Of a stretch of 64,000 nucleotides of DNA, positions 1-13,500 are shown piece by piece (the first letter of the stretch is position 1; each line of letters begins with the position of its first letter). Location of the stretch: positions 28,710,565 through 28,774,564 of the forward strand of contig NC_136003.1 in the NCBI RefSeq assembly GCF_048128805.1, read 5' to 3'. Source of the stretch: Centroberyx gerrardi. Lineage: Eukaryota > Chordata > Actinopteri > Beryciformes > Berycidae. The notes below the pieces were generated by a model. That model searched no databases, was not told the DNA's origin, and saw nothing but the letters and a program-made list of their open reading frames with translations. The position numbers and the translations under genes are program-made.

Positions 1-665
1 TGTGTGTGCAGTCACATTTAGCCCCAGATTTGAGAGAGCTGTATATATGTGAGATTAGAGTGTATGTGTGTGTGAATTTGCGTGAGTGTTTGTGTTATCT
101 GCTCTGTAATCCAGCATGCCTCAGTCTTTTGAAGTGTGTCTCTAAGCATGGGAACTCGGGGGCATAATGAGCACTTGTGGGGGAAAGAGCGAGCGGCTGC
201 TTTAAACATGGAGGCTTCAGCGCCGAGACTTTCTCGTCTTGTTTACCAGGGCAGCGACGAGAGATGAATAACTCTTTTACAAAATCAGTCGACACGCGCC
301 GCGGATTAATTATTGATGCGTCTGCCATGCAGTGGCTGCATACAGCAGCTGGCTCTGTGTGGGTACTGGGACACTGGGAGAAATGACTCATTCAGAAGAC
401 AGCCAGTATTGTGACTGTGGCGCTGCCTCGCCTCTTTAAATCACTGTGGGTTCGAGTTCTGTTCTCTTCCGGCTTAAAAAACAAAAAAAAATCTGTATCT
501 TATTTTGGTAACTAGCGTTCCTTCCCTGTGTTTTGTTTTAGCTCCTGTCATCTTATCATATTCCCAAGCCTTTATCTCCTCTTTGGACGGTAAGGGAGGA
601 GCAGAGCGAGTAAGTCATGACCTCCCCAAGGTAATTCTGAATGCTTCTGTGTCTCTGTCATCCAG
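1..665. other. caskin2 intron (left edge)
   Basis: Non-coding sequence before the first recognisable caskin2 exon. It starts in a TG-rich stretch and ends in a pyrimidine tract with AG at 664-665. I see no exon here: in caskins the SH3 domain follows the ankyrin repeats directly, so the previous coding exon must lie off the left edge. Confidence 0.6.
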
Positions 666-760
666 ATGCTACAGGCGTCTTGCAGGTCAGAGCTCTGAAA
701 GACTACTGGAACCTGCACGATCCCACCGCGCTCAACATCCGCGCCGGAGACGTCATCATG
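666..760 (+). CDS. caskin2: caskin2 exon: SH3 domain, first half
   Basis: Acceptor AG at 664-665, donor GTGAGG at 761; begins with the last two bases of a codon and ends in phase 0. Encodes [20 protein letters not shown] and on to DVIM, the ALYDY-like first strands of the caskin SH3. Confidence 0.92.
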
Positions 761-3700
761 GTGAGGAAAGAGACCAGAATAAAAACTTTACAAAATGGCT
801 CTCATGACTCATACGCGACTATCTTTTAGTAAGATAGTCGAGGCGTTAACCGTTTGTTTAGAGCAGTTATTTCAGTTATTTTATTTTAGTTGGTTTCGTC
901 TGACCATATGAGAACACGGCAGTCAGACTCCAGTTTGGACCAGAACAACCAGACCGAGATCTTGTTGAGAGGAAGGTCTCTTGATGCGTTTCCAAATCAG
1001 CCCTGGAGTGATCCGACAAGCGAGTTTTGCCCCAGTAGAAAGTCCTTTAGTACACCAAACTTCTGACCGATGTAGGAAGTGATGGCTCCCAGATAGCTGT
1101 GCTTGAAATTTTGCCTTGTGAAACAAAACAAAACCAGTGGGTAAAAACAACAAAGTAACAGCTCAAACCCCTGATCTGGGCCAAAACGAGGAAGGAGGCT
1201 AGGTTTAGAGCGAAGGTCAATACCATACCAATATTTTTGGATTGAAGGTGCCGAATTTCACCATTTTCATGCCAGACAATTTCGAAGTATTTATTATTAT
1301 TTATTAAATGGATCCCCATTAGCTGACGCCTTGGCGACCACTAATCTTCCTGGGGTCCACAAAAAGGACATAATACATACAATACATAACATAAATCATA
1401 CAGTTAAAAATGGTACAATCAGATACTTAGGTGTATAGTATCATTACAAACAATATACATTATATTTGGTCAGTATTCAGAAGTATTCAGTGTTTCCTCC
1501 AGAATTTTATTTTTCATTATTCAGGGTGGAAAAGCCTCTGAAACAGCATTTAGACCATCATTAGACTAAAACTCTCCACTGAAAGCCAGACTAATTTGTC
1601 AACTGAATTGTTTTAGGTATGTTAGCAGCTCCTTAAGGCAGGGTGAGGCAGGTTTCACCGCAGGTTTTACGAACTGACACTCCTGAAGCTGTTGAGTAAT
1701 AAAAAAAAACAAGGAACCTCCATCTTATCAGAGGTGGACGACACCGACTGGCCGATATCCGACTCCTAATAAAAAGCCAGTAACTACAAACTGACGCATG
1801 CGGTTGAGCCAGTGGTATGGCACATGATAAAGGAGGCAAAACAAGCCGAGGAGTTTTTGATGTAATCGGTGATACATCAGACGCAGAGCTGCGTTCTCCC
1901 ACCTGGGCTCGTTTCCTGTTTGAACTCCGCCGTTTGAAGTCGGCCTGAACCTTTGCAGTGGGAACAAGCAAGCTCCGGTCCTCAGGGTGATCGGCGGTCG
2001 ACCGCTACAGTGAGCTGCTGTCTGGGGGGGGGGGGGCAGTCTCCGTCAGCTTTTACAAACAGGTGGAGACAAGTCAACTCCTACTCATCGACACACACAC
2101 ACACAGACACACCGCCGCCACCACACACACACCTTCGGATGAACTCTGTCCTATATCTACCCTTTGTGGATGGGAGTGTGTCAGTGTGGTTTGTGTTGCA
2201 GTTGAGCATGAAGGGTGGACACACTCGGCTATAGATTTGGAATGAATGAGTGGATTATCCAGTGGAAAATGTCACATTTGCTGGTGGTGGATTTTACTTT
2301 CTTTGGGGTTGGTTCTGTTGCAGTTTAGGGGCTCATTACCATTCATCAGGGTTTCCACTGCTCATGGGTCTTTTTACAAATGGGTCATTTTACAGGAATA
2401 CACCAGAATGTATTTTTCAGAAACCAGAAACCAGACTGTTTACTCCCTTTAGAAAAACAACAAAGCGCTCCGACTTACTTACCGAAAAGTCGTGGAACTG
2501 TAAATCAGGTCCACAGTAGGAACCCTCATTTACATTTTAGATATTTTGCAGACGCTCTTATCCGGAGAGACTTACAATAGAAAAAACTTAAATTCCTAGA
2601 TCACCAGAAGTTAGAAATAACCAAAAATTACGAGATCATATTCCTGTGACCAACGATCACGTAAGAGTGGAGGAAAAGAAAGAAAAGAAAGAGACCTTTT
2701 ACTGTTTTGTTTCTGTTTTGTTTTTTTTCCTAGTTGTTGTTGCTACTCTCCTTAGTACTTTCATCACTGGGGAACTTTTGCAGATCTTAACTCTGTTCTC
2801 TTTTGTTCAAATTTCATCTACAAATGAATCACAGCGATCAACAGGAATTATTAAATCACCTGTAGGCGTACACAGCAGCTCGAGGGACATGATGGAGGTA
2901 TTAGTGTGTGTGTGTGTTTCATGTTGGGACTCGCCCCAAGTATTAAATGTCTCACAACCAGACTGTACTGTACTTCAGATCAGGTGTGTTCCTTAATACT
3001 GGATTTACTGTATAAAAAAAAAAACACAGCCATTATTATGGGATGTTCTGTACTTGCTTCCAATTCCAATATCATCATCGTCATCAATGTCATTCACAGA
3101 TGCAATAGATATGATACAGCTTGTATGATTATATATTTATTGTATAGTTTATCAATACTTAATAGTCTTACTGTTATCGTTCTCCTGGGTTTTGGCTTTT
3201 TCACCCTGACGAGAATACAATTCTGGGGAAAACACAGAATTTGAGGTAATTTTTGGAATGAAAATACAAAATAGTCACATTTAGATATATTGAATATCAG
3301 CACAACATATCGGATATCAGATAGCGGAAACTGTATCAGTCGAACTCCACTTCCTACCTCCCTGTATAACAGAGGGAGGGACGCCAGTGGTAGTAAAAGC
3401 CAATTAACTGGTTGGGGGCCCATTATGATCGCTGTTCTGATTGGTTGCCCCGCCCTCCCCCCTCCCCCTCCCCCTCCTCCCCCTCCCCCTCCTCCCCCTC
3501 ATCCCCACAGGTTTTGGAGCAGCACATGGACGGGCGCTGGAAGGGCCACATTCACGACAGCCAGAGGGGGACGGACAGGGTGGGCTTCTTCCCCCCCTCC
3601 ATTGTGGAGGTCATCAGCAGACGATCTGGTCAGTCACACACACACACACACACACACACCCATAGAGTGTCGGGCTCGTTCCTCAAAAAAGTAATGTTAC

Positions 3701-4487
3701 TCATTACTTGGTACTCATTTCAAAAGTAATATTATTACTTTACTTATTAGTCCCGGGAGGAGAAATTGTTTACACTCGTTATATTACTTTTCCATCACTC
3801 ATCCTCTCTTACTGTTCACACTGTGAGCAACTTGGTTGATGGGTCGCTCTTTCCTGACAGATTGTGGGCGGGGCCAGAGGTCTGCAGCTACAAAGTTTTG
3901 AACATGCAAATAGTGTGTATTTGCTGCTTTGGTATAGATGCTACCATTCTCCAAGCATCATTTTTGAGATGTTTATTCCTGTAGTCTTCTATCTTATTCA
4001 ATCTGATTGGCTGTTGATGGACGATGACCGCTTGTTGACCATCAGGCTCGCTGACTGTTCACACAGCGGCCGAGTTTCCCTGGTCACTCAGCTCTATAGG
4101 AAATCAATGGACTTCCGGTGACTTCTTGTTTGTGTTGCTTTCAGTGTGGAAACATGTAAAACCAGGATAACTCAGCTGCCTCGTCTTTGTGTTTCTATAT
4201 GAATAATCAGGAAAACCAAATAGGGTCTATCTAGGGTTCTTCTATCGCTCTATCAGTGATGCACACATACACACAACACATACACACACACACAATTACA
4301 GACACAAACGCATACACCCTGCCAGTTTCCACCAACCAGGTGTGTGACTGGTGAATGACACTGCTGTAATACACGCTCAACATTACATTTGCCTTTATTG
4401 CATAATTTGTGCCGTCGGCTGCAAAAGCAGGATTCATAACTTGTTGAGTCAGCAGCTGGCATACTGGAGCATCAGCACAGATCATTT

Positions 4488-4523
<36 letters not shown>

Positions 4524-7500
4524 GTACATACAGTATTCTCTTGCAGGCTGATTCAATCACTCAACACAGACATGTCAGTACACTCACAATAGGATTAAGT
4601 CAGAAATGTCAGAGGAAATGACAGTGATCGTCACTATTTAGTCTGCTGTTGAACACCATGTAGAGACTCATTCCCTGGCCAGCCCACGCTGCACACTGCC
4701 AATACCTGTTAGATTAATACAAGCTGCCAGATCACAGCCACAGCACACACATATCTATTGATTGACACATATCTAACGCTAGGCTACCTTTGATAAGCGC
4801 TACAGTCCCTGACTGAATAGGCTTTTGACACTTTGGCTTGGACAGCGGAGACAAAGTTTGATAAGAACTCCAGTGGGATTTTGTTTGTTATTTGAAAATT
4901 ACAAATTATGCCTCCGGGTAAAACACACAGGGAATTCTCCTAAGGTTTGTCTTATGCTGTGTATGTTGGGAGTGTAAAAGAAATGCATTGCAGCCAGGAA
5001 AGACATAGACAGCATAACTGAGGCCACACCGAAGTTCCAGATTTACTAAAGCGGGTACAAAAACCTTTGCAATGTTCAAAGTAAGCACTAACGGCTGATT
5101 TATGGTTCTGCGCTGAAGTGTCGCCGTTGCTGAGTGTGTCTGAGTGTCCAAAATAAGATATGATGAAATATCAGGACCACCTGCTACAAGAAATAAACTG
5201 ACCAGATGAATCCAGACACTGACACACTCACTGGCACTGCTCTGTCAAATCTGATCAAGCAACATCGCCTGCAGATCGGGGCATAGCACACTTCAACACA
5301 CTACACACTACAGCACTCCCACACAGGGAAAGGCTATGCTGTTTATTCCCAGTGTATCATTTAGAGAGGTGTATTCCAGTCAGGGAACATCAGGGGATTT
5401 TATGAATGGGTCACTTTACAGGAATACAGCAGAATGTTTTTTACAACTTGTTTGATACATTCTTTGCATCGCACAGGTTTCAGCCCAACTCTAACCAGAT
5501 TTTTTAAACCCTTTAGAATAAACATCATTAACAAACCAGGAAGGAAGAACTTTTTTAGGTCATTGAAGCTCTCAGAATTAAGTTATTGAAAAGTCATAGA
5601 AAAATCGGTCGCGGTGGGAACCCTGCCTCATTCAGTTTTGGTCGGCTGCGAGAAAGGTTTGTATATTCAGTGTTGTTCATGTACATCTATATACTCTAGA
5701 AATCCTCATCCACTCCGAGGTAAATCCCCTCACCCCCTCGACGGTCGGTTGCATTGCCGCCCCGCTTCATTGCACTCGGAGCGGTGGAGGCTCTCATACA
5801 GGACGCCATGCAAATAAAAACAGCTCCAGTCCCCGTCTGTAGAGCCTTTGTTTGGAACTAATCCCCCATGCTTCCAGACCATCCCATGCTCCACTTCCTC
5901 TCTGTCTTCCTCCCTCCTGCATCCATCTCTCCATCCATACCATGTAATGATTGACCCTCACCTCCACCTCTAACCATCAGCTTGATAACCTCCTCCTCCT
6001 CCTCCTCCTCCTCCTCCTCCTCCTCCTCCTCCTCCTCCTCCTCCTCCTCCTGTTGTCCTCCTTGTCTTGCCCTGTAGGGGGCACCCTGTCCCGGCACGCC
6101 TCTCTGCCCACCCAGCGCCAGCAGCTGCTGTCCAGAGCCCCCCTCTCCTCCAGCCTCAGCTCCGCCCCCCAGACCGACGACTCCTACACTCTGTATGCCC
6201 CCCCCACCCACGTGGCGCTGCCGCTCGCCAACGGCCTCAGCACCAACACAGGTACGGACATACAGTCATACAGCCTCGTAGCGGTTTCTCAGAAGAATAA
6301 CAAACAAAGCAGCCGAACGAAAGCACCTGCAGAGTCGGACCTCCGGCACCACGATCCGCAGTAAGGGCATGTTGCTGTGAACGATCACTCTCCAAACCCT
6401 GGGAATTGCTTTCACTGACAAAGGAGTTCCAAGGCACTCTTGAAGCAAAATAATTCAAAAGCCTTTAACATATTAAAACCAACTCTAACACATTTCAGCC
6501 AGGCAAGCTTCCACCAAACTGCATGAAGAACAAGATCTTTTTTTTTTGCTTCAAGAGCGCCATGGAACTCCTTCATTTTCCGCGAAAGCAAAAACGAAAG
6601 AGCACCTTCAACAAATGCCTCCTCAGACAGAAAGCCAGTAGAAGCACTCTCTATCCTCTCTTCTTTGTCCTTCCAACACACCTCACCCCCTCAGTCAGCC
6701 CCCCACCCCCCCATGACAGAATGCAGCCTTTCCCCCCGAGGCCCAACAGAGTGTTTGTGTCTGATAGGTCTGTCTCCAAGCTGCCTCTCTCAGCCCGGGT
6801 GTCCCCTCGAGGACATTTGGGTGCTCAGGAACTCATGCAATGGTAAGAGCCCCCCTAACGACAGCTACGTCTTGCCCCCCCGCCCCATAGCTGGCTGCCT
6901 AGCTGCCCCCCCCCCCCCTCCCCTTTACGCTCTGCCTTACCAACCATGTGTCATTCACTATGATGTCTGCTTCAGGCTGATCTTTAGGTCAGGATGCCTC
7001 GCTGCTAGTAATCCCAGTTGTTCTCCTCGCTGCTGCCACAAGGGGCGACACCAGTCCATCCCTGCTGTAGTTACTCAGACTGTCATACTGCAAAACGTTC
7101 TGCACCAGAAGCTGATTGGGGGCTCAGTGAGCCGTACTTAGTAACTCAGGGATCTTCTGGCTAGATAAAAGCCCTCAGTAGAACCTATCTTAGCACTCTG
7201 AAGACTCTCCCATCTACAAAGATTCGATAGAGCTGTATATATGTAGCTGTATCCCAGTGGTGTCAATTCACAAAGCCCTAAGCTATGGCAAAGTCCCTGC
7301 ATCTAATAATTTGTGAAACAATGACTGATGAATGACGATATTATTTGGCCTATGTGATAAATTAGGCTGTGATCAGATAAGATGCTTTTTCTGATGTTCA
7401 AACACAAAGCGCAGTTGGGAGCATCTCTAGTAACAGAGAGCAAGAGCTCAAACTGTGCAAGGAGCATTACATCATTCACGTTGCTATGCAACACGTTTGA

Positions 7501-10500
7501 CTTGGGGCTTTCTAATTAGCATTTGACTTGTGGGCTATCTAATTAGCGTTAGCTAACCTTAAGTCACAAAGGGGATAACATTGAAAATCAAAATGGACAA
7601 GAGAAAGTTAGCGCTCACTGTGCTTGCTCTTGAAGAAGAGGATGAGGACCCATTCTGGAGCGGAGGATGTGGGTTCATGACGTCCTCCTGGGGAGAATCG
7701 AGCACCGACAGATTTATCTTCTCCTCCAAGAGCTCTGCTTAGAAAATGAGCATTTCAAAGGCTATTTTCACATTGACGTAATGCACTTTGCAGCTAAATT
7801 TGAGACATATTCAAGTTGGAGTGACTAGGGCAGTGCTGCAGAAGGCACCAAGTCCAAAACAGCAGGTGCATAGTTTGGAGGATCTGCGACCACTGAAACC
7901 AACTGTTTAAAAAAAAAAAAAAAGCATCTTATGTGATCATGGCGTTATTAGACAGATTCACACAGCTTAAAGAGTAGCAAAGATAAGAAGAAATAGATTC
8001 CTGTCGATTTTGCTTGACCTTTGCTCTCCATTTTAATGATTAAAAACTACAAGATCAAATATGGACACCCATGCTGTACCAAACCCCACCCCCACCCCCC
8101 TCCCCTCCCCTCCCCTCCCTCTCCCCTCCCCAAAGGCTGAAGCTCCTGGCTGTATTACTGTCATTGATCCACCCATGCCTGCAGCTGTGCTACCTTGCTA
8201 CACCACAACCAATCCTCCTCCACAGCACAGCTTTTATGGCAGTAAACAGTGCCTTGCCCTTCACCCAACCCCACCCCACCCCCCCCCCACCCCCACCCTT
8301 TGCCACTGCAGGCTTGTTGGCCCCATTCTCTCAGCCTGGCGTGACTCACCAAAGAGCCACTTCTGCCAGCTTCGTAGAGCCTGATGTGGATTGTCTTTGT
8401 TGATGTGAACGTCTGTGTCAGTCGAGAGTCAGATGGGACAGAGCAGGAAGGAAGGGGGGGGGGGGGGGGGGAGGTTCGATGTACTCGCCCTCCCTCCTGG
8501 ACCTCTATGATTTTATTTTTGTCTCTCTCACTCTTCTTGACCCCCCTCCATCCCTTTGTGTCCATCTCATCCCTCCCCGTCCCTCTCTTCCTCCGTCCAG
8601 CTGGAGACAGGAACAGTGTTGGGAGTACAGGCAGCGTGGGCAGCACCCGCAGCGCCGGGAGTGGACAGAGCACCGAGAGCAACAACGCACCCAATGGACT
8701 CCACCACAACGCGGCTCACCACGACTCTGCCAACAAGGTACTGAATAGACTGAGCTCGGAATAGACTGATACGTCTGTTTGTCGATATTGACCTTTTATT
8801 AAATATTGGGGCTGATGTTGACCTTTTATTAAAAATTGGAAGGAAATCAGTGTCGTCCTCTGATATGATGATATGATGCAGTCCGTCATATTTATTGAAT
8901 AGTTGATCAATACTGCACTGGTTGTCTATAGGAAGCCCTTAACCTGCATTGATCTAATGCAACATTATGATCAGACTCCACAGTCTGCATGAATGTGTTT
9001 TATTATTTTCCTGGGTTTAAGTGGAAAGTTTTAGTGTGTCCTGTTCTAAATGTTGTTCCCTTCCATATTGGCCTAATATTAAGCTATTGAAGTTCAGAGA
9101 AGTGATTGTTTTACAACATTTCATGTTTTATTTTGTGACTTTATTTGTGACTTAATTCCTGTCAGTACACTGCTCTGCTTAAAGTTCATTAACTCTTGAA
9201 TTGCCCTTTTTATTTTCCTGTGCAGCCGGCGCCCTCTGCTGGTGATGCTGGACACCCAGACTCCAGCAAACAGCCTGACCAGCCTGCAGGTACTTCACCT
9301 TTCTTCACCTTAACTACTGTTGTTTCATAAAATATAGTCTAAACTCTACTTGGACATGATGTCCAAGTAGAGTGATTTCAGAGTGACACTGATCAACTGA
9401 TTTTAACAAATGCTACAAAACCATAAAAGTGATTCTGATTTTGATCCCGCTCACTGATCTCTATGATCTCTATCTCCTGATGTGTTGGTAGGAGGAACAC
9501 CTCGGAGGTCGATGGTGACCATGCAGAGGCCGGCGGAGCAGGGCTTCTCCCAGCAGTTTGTCCGTCCTCAGCAGTTACTAGAGGGCAAGGTAAGGCTCAC
9601 TGCCGGGCCTTGTAACTAGACACCTTGATTATACATACAGTACCAGTCAAACAGTCGAGACACCTCACTGAATGCACAATGTTTTTCATTATCTTAAAGC
9701 CATTTTGATCTAAAGGCTTCTGCTTAAATGCTTGAAATTTGTTCCTTAGACAAATATGAATAGTGAAGTTGATCCTATGTATGAATTTCTTTCCAAAACC
9801 TTTGCCTTTCCATCAAGGCAAAGGGCGGCTACTTTAAAGAATCTAAAATATAAGATAGTTTTGATTTGTTTAACACTTTTTTGGTCACTGCATAATTCCA
9901 TTTGTGTTATTTCATAGTTTTGATTGATACTATTATTTTAAAATGTGTAAAATAGTAAAAATAAAGAAAAATGTGGTGTATCAAAACTTTTGACTGGTAC
10001 TGTATATATATACATACCATTCACAAAATTTGACAAAAGAAAATACACAATACAATTCAGTTACAGACAGCAACATACATTATGAAAAGCAATCACAAAC
10101 ATTAAGAAAATGTGAAATATAATTGCTTTGAAATAACTGAGGGGGTTAAGAAATTATAATTTTGAAGTGCTTTGCGGTCTGTTCCATTTAGGTGCGTAAC
10201 AGAAGCTCGTCTCACCAAGTGCAGAATTTAAATCTAACCAGTCCTGTGATCTGGTAGCTACAATACCAAAAACTCTCAGTACCTATTGTCACTGGGCCTG
10301 TACCGAAAACAAAATGTAGCCCTAGCATATCCCTGTTGTGTAAGTGTATGTGCCATGTGCCATGTGCCATGCAAGTATAGAATGATAATTACAGCAATTG
10401 TATTGTCTTGTTTGTCTTGAAGGATGCAGAAGCCATCTACCAGTGGCTGAGTGAGTTCCAGCTGGAGCAGTACACAGCGAACTTCATCACCGCTGGTTAT

Positions 10501-13500
10501 GATGTTCCCACCATCAGCAGAATGACTCCTGAGGTGCTGCACAGATACTGAAATAACGATTTACTCTGTGTATCTAGCTAAGAAGAATCACAGTGCGATT
10601 TATTTGTATATGTGTATAGAAGTGTAGTTGGAACTGGTGGTTTGAACCTGGTCGTTTTTGGAATAAGGATTGACTAGGGTGGGAGAGAATAACATGCACA
10701 CTTAATGTTTTCTGGCTGCAATTTCTGCTTTATATGCAAGAGTTAATAAACTTGATTAAATTAGTTTGCATTGTATTTGTAAAGTCAAATTCATATGAGC
10801 TTACTGGTAGGTTAATGAAATATGAAAAAAAGGGTGGTAATGCACAGCAGTGTAGGGGAGCTGCTGGCTAACAGGGAAAACATCAAAAACTTAGAGGTAG
10901 CTGCACACTTATAACTCTGTTTCAGTGTTAAGTCTTAATCAGGGAAAACCTGATGAAGGCACAAAGCGCAAGGCAAGGCAAACTTTATTTATATACTGTA
11001 GCACATTTCATACACAAGGCAGATTCAATGTGCCTCACATAAAACACAAAAATACATTATTTGTCAGGTAAAATTACATTATCAACTCATAAAATGACAT
11101 TAAAAAGAAAGAAAGAAAGATAAAATAGGTAAGTAAGAATAATAATAACACCTGTTACATCCAAATACCAAGGAGTGTTCTTTTGTTAAGGCCGCCCATC
11201 TTGACTATAAAGCGCTGTGGAAAAACCTGGTAGCTCCTAGCTGGAGATGTAGATCACTTGTGCCTCGTTCATTGCTGTCATAGCAGTCAACTGTGAGTCA
11301 GTCGTAGCTGTGTCTGCACTAATGTGCTGACGAATTCGTGCCACTGTCCCCGCTAATGTCTTGTGTCATGTGCTGCTGCAGGACCTGACTGCCATTGGAG
11401 TCACGAAACCAGGCCACCGCAAGAAAATCTCCATCGAGATAAGCAACCTGAACATCCCTGAATGGCTGCCTGAATACATCCCAGTGAGACTCTTAAATGT
11501 TTGTGTACATATATAGCATGCCTACACATCAGCTTCACTTTTCGATATTGTGATACGTCAACTGCAGGAATCTCACTGATTATTTCTCCTCTCTCACAGT
11601 CCGATCTGGTTGAGTGGCTGAGTGCCATCGGCCTCCCGCAGTACCATAAGAAGCTGTCAGAGAACGGCTACGACTCCATCAGTATCGTCAGAGACCTCAC
11701 CTGGGAGGACCTGCAGGAGATCGGCATCACCAAGCTCGGTACGGGCAGATCAATGAGTGGATCCAACAGTTTGGATTAGTGTTCTACAACAATTTTTGGC
11801 AACAAGATCAAATAAATATGTCTGTGGTAATTAGGGATGCACCGATATGTTTTTTTGTTTTTTTTAGGCTAATACGATACCCGATATTTTCCCACCCATA
11901 TCGGCTGATACTGATATGCATTTCTGTAAGAATTTTAGTACAAATGTGAGTGTGAAACAGGTTAAGCTTTTCAGACAAGTGGTTTTTGAACAAAAGACCA
12001 TGTTAGTTTTATTCTGTTGCTAATTTGACATTTGTATTAAGTGACACACACTCCTAGAAAAAAATGTCACAAAAATTCCAATTCCACAATTGGCCAAATA
12101 TCAGCAATAAAACAATATTGGACCAATACCAATAGTCTGCCGATATATCAGTGCATCATTTCTTTTGTTTAATCCCCCCCCCCCCCCCCCCCCAGGCCAC
12201 CAGAAGAAGCTGATGCTGGCGGTGAAGAAGCTGTGTGACATCCAGCGGGCGATCCTTCAGGCTGAAACGGGCCAAGGAACGCTGCGACGCAAAACCCCCG
12301 GAGCGCTCCACCTCGTCACCATCGAGCCGCCCGACTCGTCTGGGGGCGAATGCCCTTCGCCTCATACCCCGAAAATGCTGACCTTCCAGGACAGCGAGCT
12401 GAGCGCCGAGCTGCAGACCGCCATGACCAGCCACTACGGAGGCTGCCAGGAAGGCCTGGCCATCAAGAACGCTGTGGGAATGTCCCAGAGCCAGGAGAGC
12501 ATCGACGCCCGATCCCGAGGCTCCGGACGCTCCCAGGACCCCCCCACCGCCTCGGTTACACCCCACAGCCGGTCCCAGGAGAGCCTGGGCAGCGCCAGCC
12601 TGGACGGCAGCCCCGCCAAGGAGAGGAACATTCCAGAGGGCTGGGACCAGCGGCCGCTGCAGCAGCAGCAGCTGCCCAAGCAGGTGCCTCTGGGCACGGC
12701 CACAGTGTTCAAATACCCAGCCATCCCAGCCAAGCCCAAAGCCCCGGGGTCTCTGGGCTCCTCCCCCCACGGCTCCCCGGCGCTGAAGGGCTTCAGCTAC
12801 CTGCACTCTCACTGCGGCTCCACCGACCTGGAGCGCAGGTCACCCGCCAAACACCAGGACTACGCCCTCACCCTGAATGCACCCAAGAAGCGCACGCAGA
12901 GCCTGACCCGCTACGCTCTGTCGGACGGGGAGCCTGACGAGGAAGACGAGGACTCCGCCGCTCCTTCTGGAAGCCTGCCGTCCTACGCCACCCTGACTCG
13001 CCGACCCGGCCGCAGCCACCTGGCTCGATTACAGTCCAGCCCAGAAAAGAATGGCAACGTGGGACGCAGTCAGTCATTTGCAGTGCGTGCTCGAAAAAAG
13101 GGTCCCCCTCCTCCCCCACCCAAGAGACTGAGCTCAGTGAGCGGCAACACCAGCGTTGAGCTGACTGACAGCAGCACAGCGCCATCTGCTGGCGGGGTGG
13201 TGACAGACAGCCCAGGGAGTGTGAGGAGCATCACAGCCTCTCTGGAGACCTCCGCTGAGGGGAGGAGCCCCCTCGTCTCCAAACTAGACCTCCTCCAGCA
13301 GGAGGAGCCGCCTCCCCCCTCCCTCCCCCCTGCAGTCCAGGAACCCAAAGAGGCCGCAGGAGTGAGGAGGAGGGTGCAGAGCGAGTGTATTCCCGTCCAG
13401 AACAGCAGCGCCGACCCGGACCGGGGGGTGAAATCTGACTCGGAGGAGGAAGAATCAAAAGGTCAGGGGCTGGAAGGCTCCTCCTCGCCTCAGAACAGCT

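Larger units (their letters stand above)
761..3510. other. caskin2 intron rich in repeats
   Basis: Holds a CGATAT-family MITE copy (about 1200-1785) split by a retroposon, a poly-G run near 2026, CA repeats at 2093-2131, a GGTTCCCAC-family repeat (2370-2525), a short SINE/LINE-tail-like stretch (2529-2580) and a CCCCTC-rich tract running into the next acceptor. Confidence 0.6.
3629..6077. other. caskin2 intron
   Basis: Starts with a CA microsatellite just after the donor. Contains a decayed hAT-type patch (3685-3750, GTAATGTTACTCATTACTT), CA repeats at 4261-4295 and 4492-4520, a GGTTCCCAC-family repeat and a long CTC tract. I see no coding exon. Confidence 0.6.

Noticed and set aside
8161-8709. 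182-codon minus-strand frame in a caskin2 intron
   Set aside because: Crosses a G homopolymer and the antisense of a confirmed caskin2 exon; composition is low-complexity.
12156-12812. 218-codon frame antisense to the large caskin2 exon
   Set aside because: Shadow of a G/C-rich coding exon; no recognisable domain.
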